Source of the DNA: Spirochaetaceae bacterium
GTDB taxonomy: Bacteria; Spirochaetota; Spirochaetia; SZUA-6; Bin103
Assembly (NCBI GenBank): GCA_028820215.1
Contig: JAPPKD010000142.1
Span: 1 to 24,062, forward strand
Length of the DNA stretch: 24,062 nt
Direction of reading: 5' to 3'
Made by a program: the position numbers and the translations under genes. The notes beneath the pieces were generated by a model. It worked only from the letters and a program-made list of their open reading frames with translations, was not told the origin of the DNA and searched no databases. This document shows positions 13,968 through 21,584 of this stretch, in pieces. Positions within the stretch are counted from its first letter, which is position 1; each line of letters begins with the position of its first letter.

Positions 13968-14848
13968 TGGGCGCGGGAGAGAGCATGGAGCCGGGTTCGG
14001 CGATCGTGGCCGCCGGACGACACGTCGCCGCCGTCCTGGGCCAGGCGGCCAAGCGCATGAAGGTGGCCGAGTGGCTGGGAGTCATGGTCCTGCTCGCCTA
14101 CCTGCTCATGACGCTGATTCCGGGCGCCCTGGCCACCCACGATCCGATCGAGCAGGACATCATCAACAGGCTGGCGTTCCCGTCCGCCGAGCACTGGTTC
14201 GGCACCGACGAGCTGGGTCGCGACCTGTTCAGCCGCTGCATCCACGGCGCGCGCACCTCGATCCGCACGGCACTGATCGCGGTTCTGTTCAGCGTGGTCG
14301 TCGGCGCGACCGGGGGGCTGTTCTCCGGCTACGTCGGCGGCCGGCTGGACGAGCTCCTGGCCCGTACCAACGACATCCTCGTCTCCTTCCCCGGCATCAT
14401 CATCGCCATGGCGCTGATCGCGGTGACCGGCCGCAACCCCATCGCCCTGGCGCTGGTGATCGGGCTGGTGAACACGCCGGCGATCTTTCGCGTCACGCGC
14501 GCGGTGGCGCTGCAGGTGCGGGTGCTGCCGTACGTGGACGCGGCGCGCTCGGCCGGGGCGTCCAACCTGTACATCATGTTCCGGACGGTGCTGCCCAACT
14601 GCACCACGGAGGTGTTCATCCAGGCGCTGCTGATCGCCACCCGTGCGATCATCACCGAGTCCAGCCTGAGCTTCCTGGGCCTGGGCATTCCGCCGCCGGC
14701 GCCCTCCTGGGGGGCGATGCTCAATACCGGCCGCCGCTACCTGAAGCGCATGGTCTGGTACGGCGTGATCCCCGGCCTGTTCCTGATGGGGCTGATCCTG
14801 GCGCTGCAGTTCGTATCGCGCTACCTGCGCCGGGTGTCTCGGTCATGA
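13967..14848 (+). CDS. ABC transporter permease (DppC/OppC type)
   Basis: A 293-residue permease of the DppC/OppC type. A variable N-terminal segment of about 35 residues precedes the first membrane helix (GVMVLLAYLLMTLIPGAL). The diagnostic HWFGTDELGRDLFSR (about 65-79) follows, then five more hydrophobic segments. The EAA loop reads DAARSAGASNLYIMFRTVLP near 191-210, and GLGIPPPAPSWGAML near 239-253 is the usual C-terminal signature. ATG at 13967 overlaps the previous TGA by one base; an in-frame ATG at 13985 is an alternative. Its own stop overlaps the following ATPase gene as ATGA. It is the second half of the importer's membrane channel. Confidence 0.94.
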   Translation: MGAGESMEPGSAIVAAGRHVAAVLGQAAKRMKVAEWLGVMVLLAYLLMTLIPGALATHDPIEQDIINRLAFPSAEHWFGTDELGRDLFSRCIHGARTSIRTALIAVLFSVVVGATGGLFSGYVGGRLDELLARTNDILVSFPGIIIAMALIAVTGRNPIALALVIGLVNTPAIFRVTRAVALQVRVLPYVDAARSAGASNLYIMFRTVLPNCTTEVFIQALLIATRAIITESSLSFLGLGIPPPAPSWGAMLNTGRRYLKRMVWYGVIPGLFLMGLILALQFVSRYLRRVSRS

Positions 14849-15831
14849 GTGCCCGTCCCGAGTTGCTGGTCGTGGAGGATCTGCACACCCGCTTCGAGCT
14901 GGAGCGCGGCGTGGTGCAGGCGGTGTCGGGATCGAGCTTCTCCGTCGACCGGGGCGAGACGCTGGGGATCGTCGGCGAGTCCGGCTCCGGCAAGTCGGTC
15001 ACGGTGCGCTCGATCCTGCGGCTGATCCGCCCGCCGGGGCGGATCGCGGGCGGGCGGGTGCTGCTGGACGGGGTGGACCTGCTGGCGCTCGACGAGCGGG
15101 CCATGACGGCCGTGCGCGGGCGGGAGATCAGCATGGTCTTCCAGGAGCCGTCTGCCGCCCTCAACCCGGTGCTGACGGTGGGCGAGCAGATCTCGGAGGT
15201 GCTGATCACGCACCTCGGCATGGGGAAAGGCGAGGCGCGCGAGCGCGCCGTCGCCCACCTGCGCGACGTCGGCATCCCGGCCGCCGAGCGGCGCTGCCGC
15301 GACTATCCGCACCAGTTGAGCGGCGGCATGCAGCAGCGCTGCATGATCGCCATCGCGCTGGCCTGCGACCCCAAGCTGCTGATCGCCGACGAGCCGACCA
15401 CCAGCCTGGACGTGACCATCCAGGCGCAGATCCTGACGCTGCTCGCCAACCTGGTGCGGGAGAAGGGGGCGGGGCTGATCTTCATCACGCACGACATCGG
15501 CGTGATCGCCCAGATCGCCGAACGGATCATGGTGATGTACGCCGGCAAGATCGCCGAGCTGGGCAGCACCGCGCAGGTGATCGACGACCCGCAGCACCCT
15601 TACACCGCGGAGCTGCTCAAGTCGCTGCCGAGCCTCGGCACCGAGCGGGGGGTGAGGCTGGAGGAGATCGCCGGCGACGTGCCGGACCTGACCGACGTGC
15701 CGCCCGGCTGCCGGTTCCACCCGCGCTGTCCGCGCGCCTTCGAGCGCTGCGCGCAGGAAGTGCCGCCCCTCGACGAGACGGGAGGCGGCCGGCGCGTGGC
15801 GTGCTGGCTGTATGATGCGGACAGCGCGTAA
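14845..15831 (+). CDS. Oligopeptide/dipeptide-type ABC transporter ATPase (OppD/DppD type)
   Basis: A 328-residue ATPase. It shows Walker A GESGSGKS (about 43-50), a Q-loop in VFQEPSAALNP, signature LSGGMQQR, Walker B LLIADEPTTSLD and the switch His in ITHD. The LSGGMQQR form and the RCMIAIALACDPKLLIADEP run are typical of OppD/DppD, whereas the partner at 10328 has FSGGQRQR. The C-terminal region has GCRFHPRCP and further cysteines, as in its partner. I take ATG at 14845, which overlaps the permease stop by four bases; the longer upstream frame is a shadow of the permease gene. This completes a five-component importer in which the two ATPase genes lie at opposite ends. Confidence 0.94.
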   Translation: MSARPELLVVEDLHTRFELERGVVQAVSGSSFSVDRGETLGIVGESGSGKSVTVRSILRLIRPPGRIAGGRVLLDGVDLLALDERAMTAVRGREISMVFQEPSAALNPVLTVGEQISEVLITHLGMGKGEARERAVAHLRDVGIPAAERRCRDYPHQLSGGMQQRCMIAIALACDPKLLIADEPTTSLDVTIQAQILTLLANLVREKGAGLIFITHDIGVIAQIAERIMVMYAGKIAELGSTAQVIDDPQHPYTAELLKSLPSLGTERGVRLEEIAGDVPDLTDVPPGCRFHPRCPRAFERCAQEVPPLDETGGGRRVACWLYDADSA

Positions 15832-15847
15832 GGGGAGGGGACAGCGC

Positions 15848-16240
15848 ATGCCTATCGCACGTGGAACGTTCGACGTCAGCATGGAGGCCGAGCCGCCGTT
15901 CCTGGAGCAGGACGGCATCAAGCTCACCCGGAACGTGCTCCGCAAGGAGTACTCGGGAGACGTGGCCGGCACGTCCGAGGGTCAGATGGTGGCGGCCTAC
16001 ACGGCGACCCCGGGCTCGGCCGGGTACGTCGCCATCGAGCACTTCACCGGCTCGGTCGGCGGCAAGTCGGGCTCGTTCGTCCTGCAGCACAGCGGTCTGA
16101 TGGAACGGGGCGATGCCGCGCTGACGGTGACGATCGTTCCGGATTCCGGCACGGGCGAGCTGGCCGGAATCTCGGGCACGCTCGCAATCGACAGCGCCGC
16201 GGCAACGCACTCCTACGTCCTCGACTACGAGCACCCATGA
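15848..16240 (+). CDS. DUF3224-family small beta-barrel protein
   Basis: A 130-residue protein with the DUF3224 pattern: RGTFDVSMEAEPP at the start, TSEGQMVAAYT near 43-53, YVAIEHFTGSVGGKSGSFVLQ near 60-80, and DSGTGELAGISGTL near 103-116 with Gly-rich turns, ending in YVLDYEHP. The family is thought to adopt a lipocalin-like or allene-oxide-cyclase-like barrel, and its function is not established. ATG at 15848 follows AGGGGAGGGG at 15831-15840, a strong ribosome site; the upstream in-frame ATG at 15812 lies inside the ATPase gene and is unlikely. It begins 16 bases after the ATPase stop and is probably the last gene of the importer transcript. It ends five bases from the convergent dehydratase gene, with no terminator visible between them. 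Confidence 0.8.
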   Translation: MPIARGTFDVSMEAEPPFLEQDGIKLTRNVLRKEYSGDVAGTSEGQMVAAYTATPGSAGYVAIEHFTGSVGGKSGSFVLQHSGLMERGDAALTVTIVPDSGTGELAGISGTLAIDSAAATHSYVLDYEHP

Positions 16241-16245
16241 ATCTC

Positions 16246-17415
16246 TCACGATAGTCCGATCATCCGCCGTATTTCGGCGCCCGGACGGACGCCCAGCCCG
16301 AGCCCCGGCGGCAGCGAGTAGGCGCCGTTGTCACACTCCAGCGGGCCGTCCAGAAGCCCGCGGTGGCGGAGCAGAAAGGAGTGCTGGAACTCGTGGCTGC
16401 CCACCGCGTCGATAGCCGCGGCGGCGTGCAGACTGGCGGCCAGGAAGATGCCCACGCCGATGGTGGCGTGCGGCATGACCGAGATCCCTGCGGCATGGGC
16501 CAGGGCGGCGATCCGCAGGAACTCGGTCGGTCCGGTGTGGCCCATCTCCGGCTGGACGATGGCCGGGCAGCCGCGTTCGAAGCGTAGCCTGGCGTCGTGG
16601 ACCGTCCGCCACTCCTCGCCCAAGGCGATTGGCGTCCGTACGGCACCCGAGACTTCAACCTGCGCCGCAACGTCCTCCGGGGCCACAGGCGCTTCCGCGA
16701 ACCACGGATCGCACGGCTCCATCTCACGGATCACCCGGATCGCCTCCGGCGCCCGATAGCGCCAGTGGAGGTCGACGCCGATCCGCACCTCCGCGCCGAG
16801 CGCCCGGCGCAGCGCGGCGAGCTCGGCCACCGGTCCACTGTCGGCCAGGCCGTCGGCGAACTTCACCGCGTCGAACCCGCGGGCGCACCACTTGTGCGCG
16901 ATGGCCACGCGCTCGGAGAGGGTGGCTGCCGGGAGGCCCGAGACGTAGGCGCGAATCGAGGTCCGACGGGTGCCGCCTAGCAGATCCGCGAGCGGGCGTC
17001 CGCCGAGCCGGCCGGCCAGGTCCCAGAGCGCGATGTCGACGGCGGCCAGCGCATCCAGGTAGAAGCCGCCGGTGTATCCCCGGACGCGCATCAGGTCGTA
17101 CAGGTCATCGTGGATGGCGGCCGCGTCGAACGGGTCGCGCCCGACGACGAAGTCGCCGAGCAGGTCGTCGATGATCTCCGTGGTGGCTCGGGGCGCCACC
17201 AGCCCGTAGGTCTCGCCCCATCCCTCGGCGCCGTCGGACGACGTGACGCGCACCAGCACCGAGCGGTCGAACGTCGGGTAGACGGTCCGGTTGCTACGGC
17301 GCACGAAGTAGCCCCCGGCGTTGACCGTCTCCCCCGGGCGGAGCGGGCCGAGATAGGGGTCGTCCCGCGGCAGGGTGAGGACGAACGACTGGACGGACGC
17401 GACCCGATGGCTCAC
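16246..17415 (-). CDS. Enolase-superfamily (mandelate racemase subgroup) sugar-acid dehydratase
   Basis: A 389-residue enzyme with the N-terminal capping domain (1-125) and (beta/alpha)7-beta barrel of the enolase superfamily. Metal ligands are Asp215 (GVDLHW), Glu241 (WFAEAP) and Glu267 (LGEEW). The catalytic His316 lies in MPHATIGVG, probably paired with Glu290 in QPEMGH. The KxK motif at the end of the second barrel strand reads VKFA, so one lysine (Lys185) remains and the second is Ala187. Loss of that base with retention of the His resembles dehydratases of the rhamnonate type more than racemases. Members abstract the alpha proton of acid sugars and eliminate water to give 2-keto-3-deoxy acids. 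Its ATG overlaps the DHDPS-type gene's stop as ATGA, so the two form an operon. The exact substrate is inferred only. Confidence 0.88.
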   Translation of the reverse strand: MSHRVASVQSFVLTLPRDDPYLGPLRPGETVNAGGYFVRRSNRTVYPTFDRSVLVRVTSSDGAEGWGETYGLVAPRATTEIIDDLLGDFVVGRDPFDAAAIHDDLYDLMRVRGYTGGFYLDALAAVDIALWDLAGRLGGRPLADLLGGTRRTSIRAYVSGLPAATLSERVAIAHKWCARGFDAVKFADGLADSGPVAELAALRRALGAEVRIGVDLHWRYRAPEAIRVIREMEPCDPWFAEAPVAPEDVAAQVEVSGAVRTPIALGEEWRTVHDARLRFERGCPAIVQPEMGHTGPTEFLRIAALAHAAGISVMPHATIGVGIFLAASLHAAAAIDAVGSHEFQHSFLLRHRGLLDGPLECDNGAYSLPPGLGLGVRPGAEIRRMIGLS

Positions 17416-18368
17416 GCGGTCGTCTCCGGTAGCGCAGCCGGGAGCGGCTCGATCAACAGGTCGCGCACCGCGTCGAGCATCACCGCCAGCTCGGAGCGGT
17501 CGTGCGCGTCGAGGGCCGGCACGGGCGCGCGCACGAACTCCGCGCGGATCAGCCCGCGCCGGCGCAGCGTCGCCTTGGTCATGCTCATGCGGAACACTGC
17601 CTGCATGTTCAGCAGCGGCAGCACCCTCCCGAACAGCGCCCGCAGGAGCGGCTCGTCGCCACGGCGGTGGGCGGCGACCATCGCCGCGTGCACCTCGGTC
17701 AGCTCGCAGGCCGGCATCGTCCCGCCCGCGCCGCGCAGCAGCTCGTCGACCAAGTAGCGGCCGCCGGCTCCGCCGATCACGCTCCGGACGGTAGCGGGAG
17801 CCTGCGCCAGGAGTTGCGTGATGCGCTGCCCCGACGGCAGCGTCTCTTCCTTCACGCTGCGGATCGCCGCGACCGCCGTGGCCACGGCGGCGACGTCGGA
17901 GACGGCCAGCCCCGCGCCGACCGGCGGCGGTGCGTTCTGCAGAACGATCGGCAGGCCGCCGTCCGCCGCCACCCGTGCGAAGAACGCGATCAGCCGATCG
18001 CGGTCGCGCCCGAGGGCCGGCGGCGCCATCACCATCGCTGCGGTCGCGCCCATGCGCCGGCCGTGGGCCGCCAGGGCCGCAGCGGAACGCGCATCGTCGG
18101 CACTGGCGCCGACGATCACCGGCACCCGGCCGCGCGCGGCAGCCGCGACCGTCTCCAGGGCGGCGGACCGTTCGGCGACGGTCAGCAGGTCGAACTCGCT
18201 TGCCACGCCGGGATAGACCAGCCCATCGGCACCGGCATCGACGGCGTAGTCGACCAGCCGGCCCAACGAAGCCCGGTCCACCGCGCTGCCGCCGGCCGTG
18301 AACGGCGTGGCCAGCACCGGCAGCGTGCCGGCGGCTGCCCCCTGGGGATCTACGGAGCGCTTAGGCAC
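17412..18368 (-). CDS. DHDPS/N-acetylneuraminate lyase-family aldolase or dehydratase
   Basis: A 318-residue class-I aldolase-family barrel. The Schiff-base lysine is Lys173 in IRSVKEET. The catalytic Tyr of DapA and NanA (YNxP) is replaced: the segment reads VLQNAPP, with Gln144. The GTTGE loop of DapA is GVASE (54-58). These changes argue against lysine synthesis and fit the broad group acting on 2-keto-3-deoxy sugar acids. The start is GTG at 18368; no strong Shine-Dalgarno is seen. It is the first gene of a two-gene operon with the dehydratase, whose expected product (a 2-keto-3-deoxy acid) is the kind of substrate this family uses. The broken glycosidase copy begins just upstream on the other strand. 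Confidence 0.88.
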   Translation of the reverse strand: MPKRSVDPQGAAAGTLPVLATPFTAGGSAVDRASLGRLVDYAVDAGADGLVYPGVASEFDLLTVAERSAALETVAAAARGRVPVIVGASADDARSAAALAAHGRRMGATAAMVMAPPALGRDRDRLIAFFARVAADGGLPIVLQNAPPPVGAGLAVSDVAAVATAVAAIRSVKEETLPSGQRITQLLAQAPATVRSVIGGAGGRYLVDELLRGAGGTMPACELTEVHAAMVAAHRRGDEPLLRALFGRVLPLLNMQAVFRMSMTKATLRRRGLIRAEFVRAPVPALDAHDRSELAVMLDAVRDLLIEPLPAALPETTA

Positions 18369-18388
18369 GGAGCTGCCCTGTCAATCGT

Positions 18389-18660
18389 GCGGGGAATGAG
18401 CACGCGCAAGGATACCGCGATGCAGCGCGGTGCTTCCGGCGTGCTATAACCCGCCGGCCAATGCGCCGATACGATGTCTTTCGTTCTTCGGACGCTTGGC
18501 TGATGGGTACGACGTTCACCTTCGTTCCGGCGCGCCACCGGTCCGTGCGGAGCACAGCGCCGCTCTCCACCCGCATGGTATCGCCGTAGGGGGACCGCGC
18601 CGGCCACTTGCACATCTTCCCCGACTCGTTTCGACCCGAGCGAGTCGGGCCGGTCCCCAT
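18389..18660 (+). repeat. Diverged direct repeat, left copy
   Basis: This stretch, leader plus first codons of the glycosidase gene, matches 20230-20485 in the same orientation at roughly three to four bases in five by eye. The winged-helix/TIR gene lies between the copies. Confidence 0.75.
18461..18660 (+). pseudogene. Truncated 5' copy of the beta-propeller glycosidase gene
   Basis: An in-frame ATG at 18461 and a second at 18503 open a frame reading MGTTFTFVPARHRSV, then STAPLSTRMVSP, followed by TAG at 18587-18589. Beyond the stop the homology continues (DRAGHLHIFPDSF) and then fades near 18660. The intact gene at 20328 reads MGRTFTFVPARDRPV, STAPLTTRMVSP, DRAGRMHIFADSF. Homology also extends upstream into the leader (about 18389-18460 against 20230-20285). 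Only the first 50 or so codons are present. A TGCTATAAC box ends ten bases before the ATG at 18461, so the promoter may survive although the gene is dead. Confidence 0.85.
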
Positions 18661-18810
18661 CGCTAGGCTATGTGACCAGTCGCCTCTGCTTGCACCATGT
18701 GAGCCCATCTCCGGTTGCCGTACGCCGCTACAAGGATAGGTCATTAAGCAGATGTCTCGATCAGGCGTCGACTTCCGTTCGTGTAGATGTGTGATGGGGA
18801 CTGCGGGAGC

Positions 18811-18839
18811 TTGACGATCACTTCTCGCGCTGGTATCAT
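18811..18839 (+). promoter_or_regulatory. Sigma-70-type promoter for the winged-helix/TIR gene
   Basis: TTGACG (18811-18816), exactly 17 bases, then TATCAT (18834-18839) preceded by TGG, giving an extended -10. The start codon is at 18857, so the leader would be about 11 bases. It is the clearest consensus promoter in the window. Confidence 0.7.
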
Positions 18840-18856
18840 CGGTAGAAGTAGGCGTA

Positions 18857-19327
18857 ATGACGAAGAAGAATCGCCGTGTAGCAGAATCCAAGACGAGGCG
18901 AACTAGACTGAGTCAAGCTGACGTCCCTGCAACGTCGATAGAGCAGGCCCTGCGGATAGCCCGTACGATCCACGATAACTACGCAGGAAAACCAACTACT
19001 CCTTTACGGGTTGCTTCCGCAATGAATGTCCAGCCGAGTTCCGGGCCGTTCCGCCAACTCTGCGGCTCCGCAATCGCATATGGACTCACGGAAGGCGGAT
19101 ATAATGCAAGTGAAATCAAGCTCACACAACTTGGCAGGAGGATCACGCGCCCCACGGTTGAGGGTGATGACGTTATTGCCAAACGCGAGGCCTTACTAAG
19201 ACCGAGAGTGATAAAGGAGTTCCTCAACCAGTACAACGGCAATCCGATCCCCAAGGATGACATCGCGCGGAATGTGCTTAAGACATGGGCGTGCCCGTCG
19301 ATCGTACCTCTGAGGTCCTGGCCCTGA
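18857..19327 (+). CDS. N-terminal part of a frameshifted winged-helix/TIR-like protein
   Basis: This 156-residue frame begins with a basic tail (MTKKNRRVAESKTRRTRLS). Two winged-helix-like units follow: one around 28-95 (SIEQALRIARTIHDNYAGKP, VASAMNV, FRQLCGSAIAYGLTEGG, then LTQLGRRITRP) and the beginning of another (REALLRPRVIKEFLNQYNG, IPKDDIARNVLKT). The last 14 residues, WACPSIVPLRSWP, are out of frame. Moving one base at about 19284 joins VLKT to MGVPVDRTSEVLALIIDSAE in the next frame, the natural continuation of the second unit. The gene is therefore one protein broken by a one-base deletion. Codon choice (ATA, AGA, TTA) is less GC-rich than in the catabolic genes, which points to transfer. 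Winged-helix units in such proteins are usually regulatory or nucleic-acid binding; the function here is unproven. Confidence 0.65.
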   Translation: MTKKNRRVAESKTRRTRLSQADVPATSIEQALRIARTIHDNYAGKPTTPLRVASAMNVQPSSGPFRQLCGSAIAYGLTEGGYNASEIKLTQLGRRITRPTVEGDDVIAKREALLRPRVIKEFLNQYNGNPIPKDDIARNVLKTWACPSIVPLRSWP

Positions 19328-19989
19328 TCATTGATAGTGCTGAGATTCTCGGTCTGATCGCCGAGATAAAGGGAAAGAGATATGTCGAACTTGATGGCGG
19401 CGAACCCGGCGACACGCAGTCTGAACCCCAGGACGACGAGCGGAGTTCAAATAGTGAGGACGAGGACGATACACAGACAGATAGAGAGGAGAGTGCCGAG
19501 CCCCATGTGCAGCCCCCTGATTCGAGGGCGATAGAAGAAAAGAGTCGAAGGGTCCTCATTACTCACGGGAAGAACCAGGAGTTCGTTAGCCCGATCAAGA
19601 AGCTCTTGTTCTTTGGGGAGATGGAGGCAGTCGTATCTGTTGAGAATCAGTCAGTATCTCAGCCAGTTCCGGATAAGGTGATGAACGACATGCGTAGCTG
19701 CGGAGCTGCCATCATTCATGTTGAGGATGAGCTAAGGCTCATGGACAGCGAAGCCAAGGAGCAAATCGTTCTAAACCCAAACGTCCTCATTGAAATCGGC
19801 GCAGCGATGGCGCTGTATGGAAGGAGATTTATCCTCTTGGTCAAATCAGGAGTAAAGCTGCCGTCAAATCTCCAGGGGCTATTTGAGGTGAGGTACGAAG
19901 GGAATAGCCTCGACGGCAATTCCACCATCAGGCTTCTGGAAGCAATAAACGAGCTGAAGAAACTTCCTGTAGAGAGTAGCAGTCGGTGA
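19285..19989 (+). CDS. C-terminal part of the winged-helix protein: TIR-like nucleotide-binding domain
   Basis: This 234-residue frame overlaps the preceding frame by 43 bases. Residues 1-37 complete a winged helix (MGVPVDRTSEVLALIIDSAE, then IKGKRYVELDG). An acidic, low-complexity linker spans about 38-85. Residues 87-230 form a TIR-like domain of the predicted nucleotide-binding kind (the CAP12/Pycsar-TIR class): RRVLITHGKNQEF, then VPDKVMNDMRSCGAAIIHV, NPNVLIEIGAAMALYGRRF and ILLVKSGVKLPSNLQGL. The Glu of VLIEIG occupies the place of the NADase Glu in relatives (NVIFELG). Those relatives deplete NAD+ as abortive-infection effectors in phage defence. No CD-NTase, cyclase or other partner is nearby. 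Read alone, the frame would lack its sensor half, so it is probably a broken defence gene or the product of a rescued frameshift. Confidence 0.7.
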   Translation: MGVPVDRTSEVLALIIDSAEILGLIAEIKGKRYVELDGGEPGDTQSEPQDDERSSNSEDEDDTQTDREESAEPHVQPPDSRAIEEKSRRVLITHGKNQEFVSPIKKLLFFGEMEAVVSVENQSVSQPVPDKVMNDMRSCGAAIIHVEDELRLMDSEAKEQIVLNPNVLIEIGAAMALYGRRFILLVKSGVKLPSNLQGLFEVRYEGNSLDGNSTIRLLEAINELKKLPVESSSR

Positions 19990-20285
19990 ACAAGAGGATG
20001 TTCAGCGCTTGGTACGCTTGACCGTTTGAGCACCTCACAGGGCTCGAGGAACTCGCTGCATTGCGATCGGAGGTAACGCGGGCCCCAGGGTCGTGCAATT
20101 CATGGATAGACGCCCGTGATTTGGGGCATTCGTGGCGCAGTCGACGTTTCGGCCCAGCTAGGCTGAGTGCACCAACTTGGACCCTGCCGGGCGCCATGCC
20201 CTCGTGTCACCGGCCGTAATCGAAGTGAGCACGCGGCAGGATTTCTCGCCGCCGCGCTGCTTCGGGCGTGCCGTAGCTCGCGCTA
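19990..20285. other. Non-coding gap with leader homology
   Basis: No convincing gene is seen. From about 20230 onward the sequence is the intact copy of the leader repeated at 18389-18460. Bases 19990-20220 are unexplained and look like the tail of the inserted cassette. No terminator hairpin with a T-run is seen. Confidence 0.5.
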
Positions 20286-20327
20286 ATGCCGTGGCGATAC
20301 GATGGTGCGCGGAGACGTGAGGAACCG

Positions 20328-21353
20328 ATGGGCAGGACCTTCACCTTCGTTCCGGCGCGCGACCGGCCGGTGTGGAGCACGGCGCCGCTGACCACCCGCA
20401 TGGTGTCGCCGTACCGCGACCGCGCCGGCCGCATGCACATCTTCGCCGACTCCTTCGACCCGAGCGAGCAGGGCCGCTTCCAGGACCGGCTGAGCTCCTG
20501 GGCGGCGGTGCAGCGCTACTACTCGACCGCCGACTTCGAACGCTTCGACGACCACGGCGTGGCCGTCGGACGCGGGCGCTGGAGCGGCGATCCGGCCACC
20601 TCGGACGCGGACTGCGTGGGCGCCGGCAGCCCGGGGGTGACCGTGGCCGGCGACCGGGTCTTGCTGTTCTACGCCGGCCGCGGGCCGGCCGACCCGGCCG
20701 GCCCGTTCGAGCACTCCATGAACCGCGCCGACCTGCCGGGGCAGATCATGCTGGCCATCGCGCCGGCCGATGCCCACGGCGCACCCGCGGGCCCGTTCGT
20801 GAAGCAGGGCGCGATGACCGACTACGGCGCGCCCTGGCGCTCGATCCGGCATGACGACCCGCGGCCGGTGGTCACGGAGGACGAGATCCTGCTGTTCTTC
20901 AAGGGCATAGGCCCCGGCGACACCTACGCCAACCGGGTGATCGGGCTGGCGCGCACGCCCATCGACCGTCCGGCGGGGCCGTACGCGATCCATCCCGAGC
21001 CGGTGCTGCGGTCCGACCGCGGCTGCGAGTCGCCGCGCGTGTTCCGGGTCGGGGACCAGTGGCACATGTTCGTGCTGCGCTACAGCACGCCCGAGCGGCC
21101 GGGGATGCGCCGCTACGGCCATTACCGCGGCGCGGACCCGTTTCATTGGAATCTGGTCAACGACGACGCCTACGTCACCACCAGCGACCGCCCCGGCGTG
21201 GGCGCGGCCGACATGTGCCCGGTATGGACCCCGTTCGAGGACGGCCCGCCTCGCCTGGCCCTGGCTAACCGCATCGACGACGGCACCTTCGGCGACCCCG
21301 GCTTGTTCAAGCAGTGGCTCTGGGAGATCCGCGAGGTCCCGGCCGTCCGCTGA
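20328..21353 (+). CDS. Five-bladed beta-propeller glycosidase or phosphorylase (GH43/GH130-like)
   Basis: A 341-residue cytoplasmic protein whose repeating blades match GH43/GH117/GH130-type propellers. Visible blades include RMHIFADSFDPSE at 25-37, the GAGSPGVTVAGDRVLLFYAG stretch, HDDPRPVVTEDEILLFFKG in the middle, ESPRVFRVGDQWHMFVL at about 232-248, and DMCPVWTPFEDG near 284. HDDPRP and ESPRVF are the positions where such families place catalytic acids, but I cannot assign nucleophile and acid with certainty. No signal peptide is seen. ATG at 20328 follows GAGGAA at a good distance; an upstream in-frame ATG at 20286 would add 14 residues and aligns with the ATG of the broken copy at 18461. 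It is separated from its truncated copy by the winged-helix/TIR gene. The substrate is unknown. Confidence 0.65.
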   Translation: MGRTFTFVPARDRPVWSTAPLTTRMVSPYRDRAGRMHIFADSFDPSEQGRFQDRLSSWAAVQRYYSTADFERFDDHGVAVGRGRWSGDPATSDADCVGAGSPGVTVAGDRVLLFYAGRGPADPAGPFEHSMNRADLPGQIMLAIAPADAHGAPAGPFVKQGAMTDYGAPWRSIRHDDPRPVVTEDEILLFFKGIGPGDTYANRVIGLARTPIDRPAGPYAIHPEPVLRSDRGCESPRVFRVGDQWHMFVLRYSTPERPGMRRYGHYRGADPFHWNLVNDDAYVTTSDRPGVGAADMCPVWTPFEDGPPRLALANRIDDGTFGDPGLFKQWLWEIREVPAVR

Positions 21354-21368
21354 CCGCTTGGCTGCACG

Positions 21369-21409
21369 AATTAATGAGGTTAATGGTGAAGTCGTTAAAC
21401 TCGTTAATT
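21369..21409 (+). promoter_or_regulatory. AT-rich imperfect inverted repeat downstream of the glycosidase gene
   Basis: AATTAATGAGGTTAA and TTAAACTCGTTAATT are 15-base arms with two mismatches around an 11-base spacer, in otherwise GC-rich DNA. It lies 15 bases after the glycosidase stop and about 175 bases before the M55 gene. It could be a bidirectional terminator or an operator for a repressor of the M55 gene; the sequence does not decide which. Confidence 0.45.
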
Positions 21410-21584
21410 TGAGTAAAACTCCGTTCCTCCACTGAGTTGACCGTCGAGTCCGATCGCGCGAGAAGCCGTGACGGACGCGCCTCGGGACGTACTCTCCGGG
21501 GACGCCGAGCGAGCATCGCCCACCACGGAATCGTGGAGACGCCGACTTCACCGGCTCAGTGCCATCTCGTGGTAGAACAGGCGG

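Noticed and set aside
19928..20197. Minus-strand open frame in the gap after the TIR-like gene
   Set aside because: No ribosome site, no recognisable family, and it overlaps the end of a better-supported gene.
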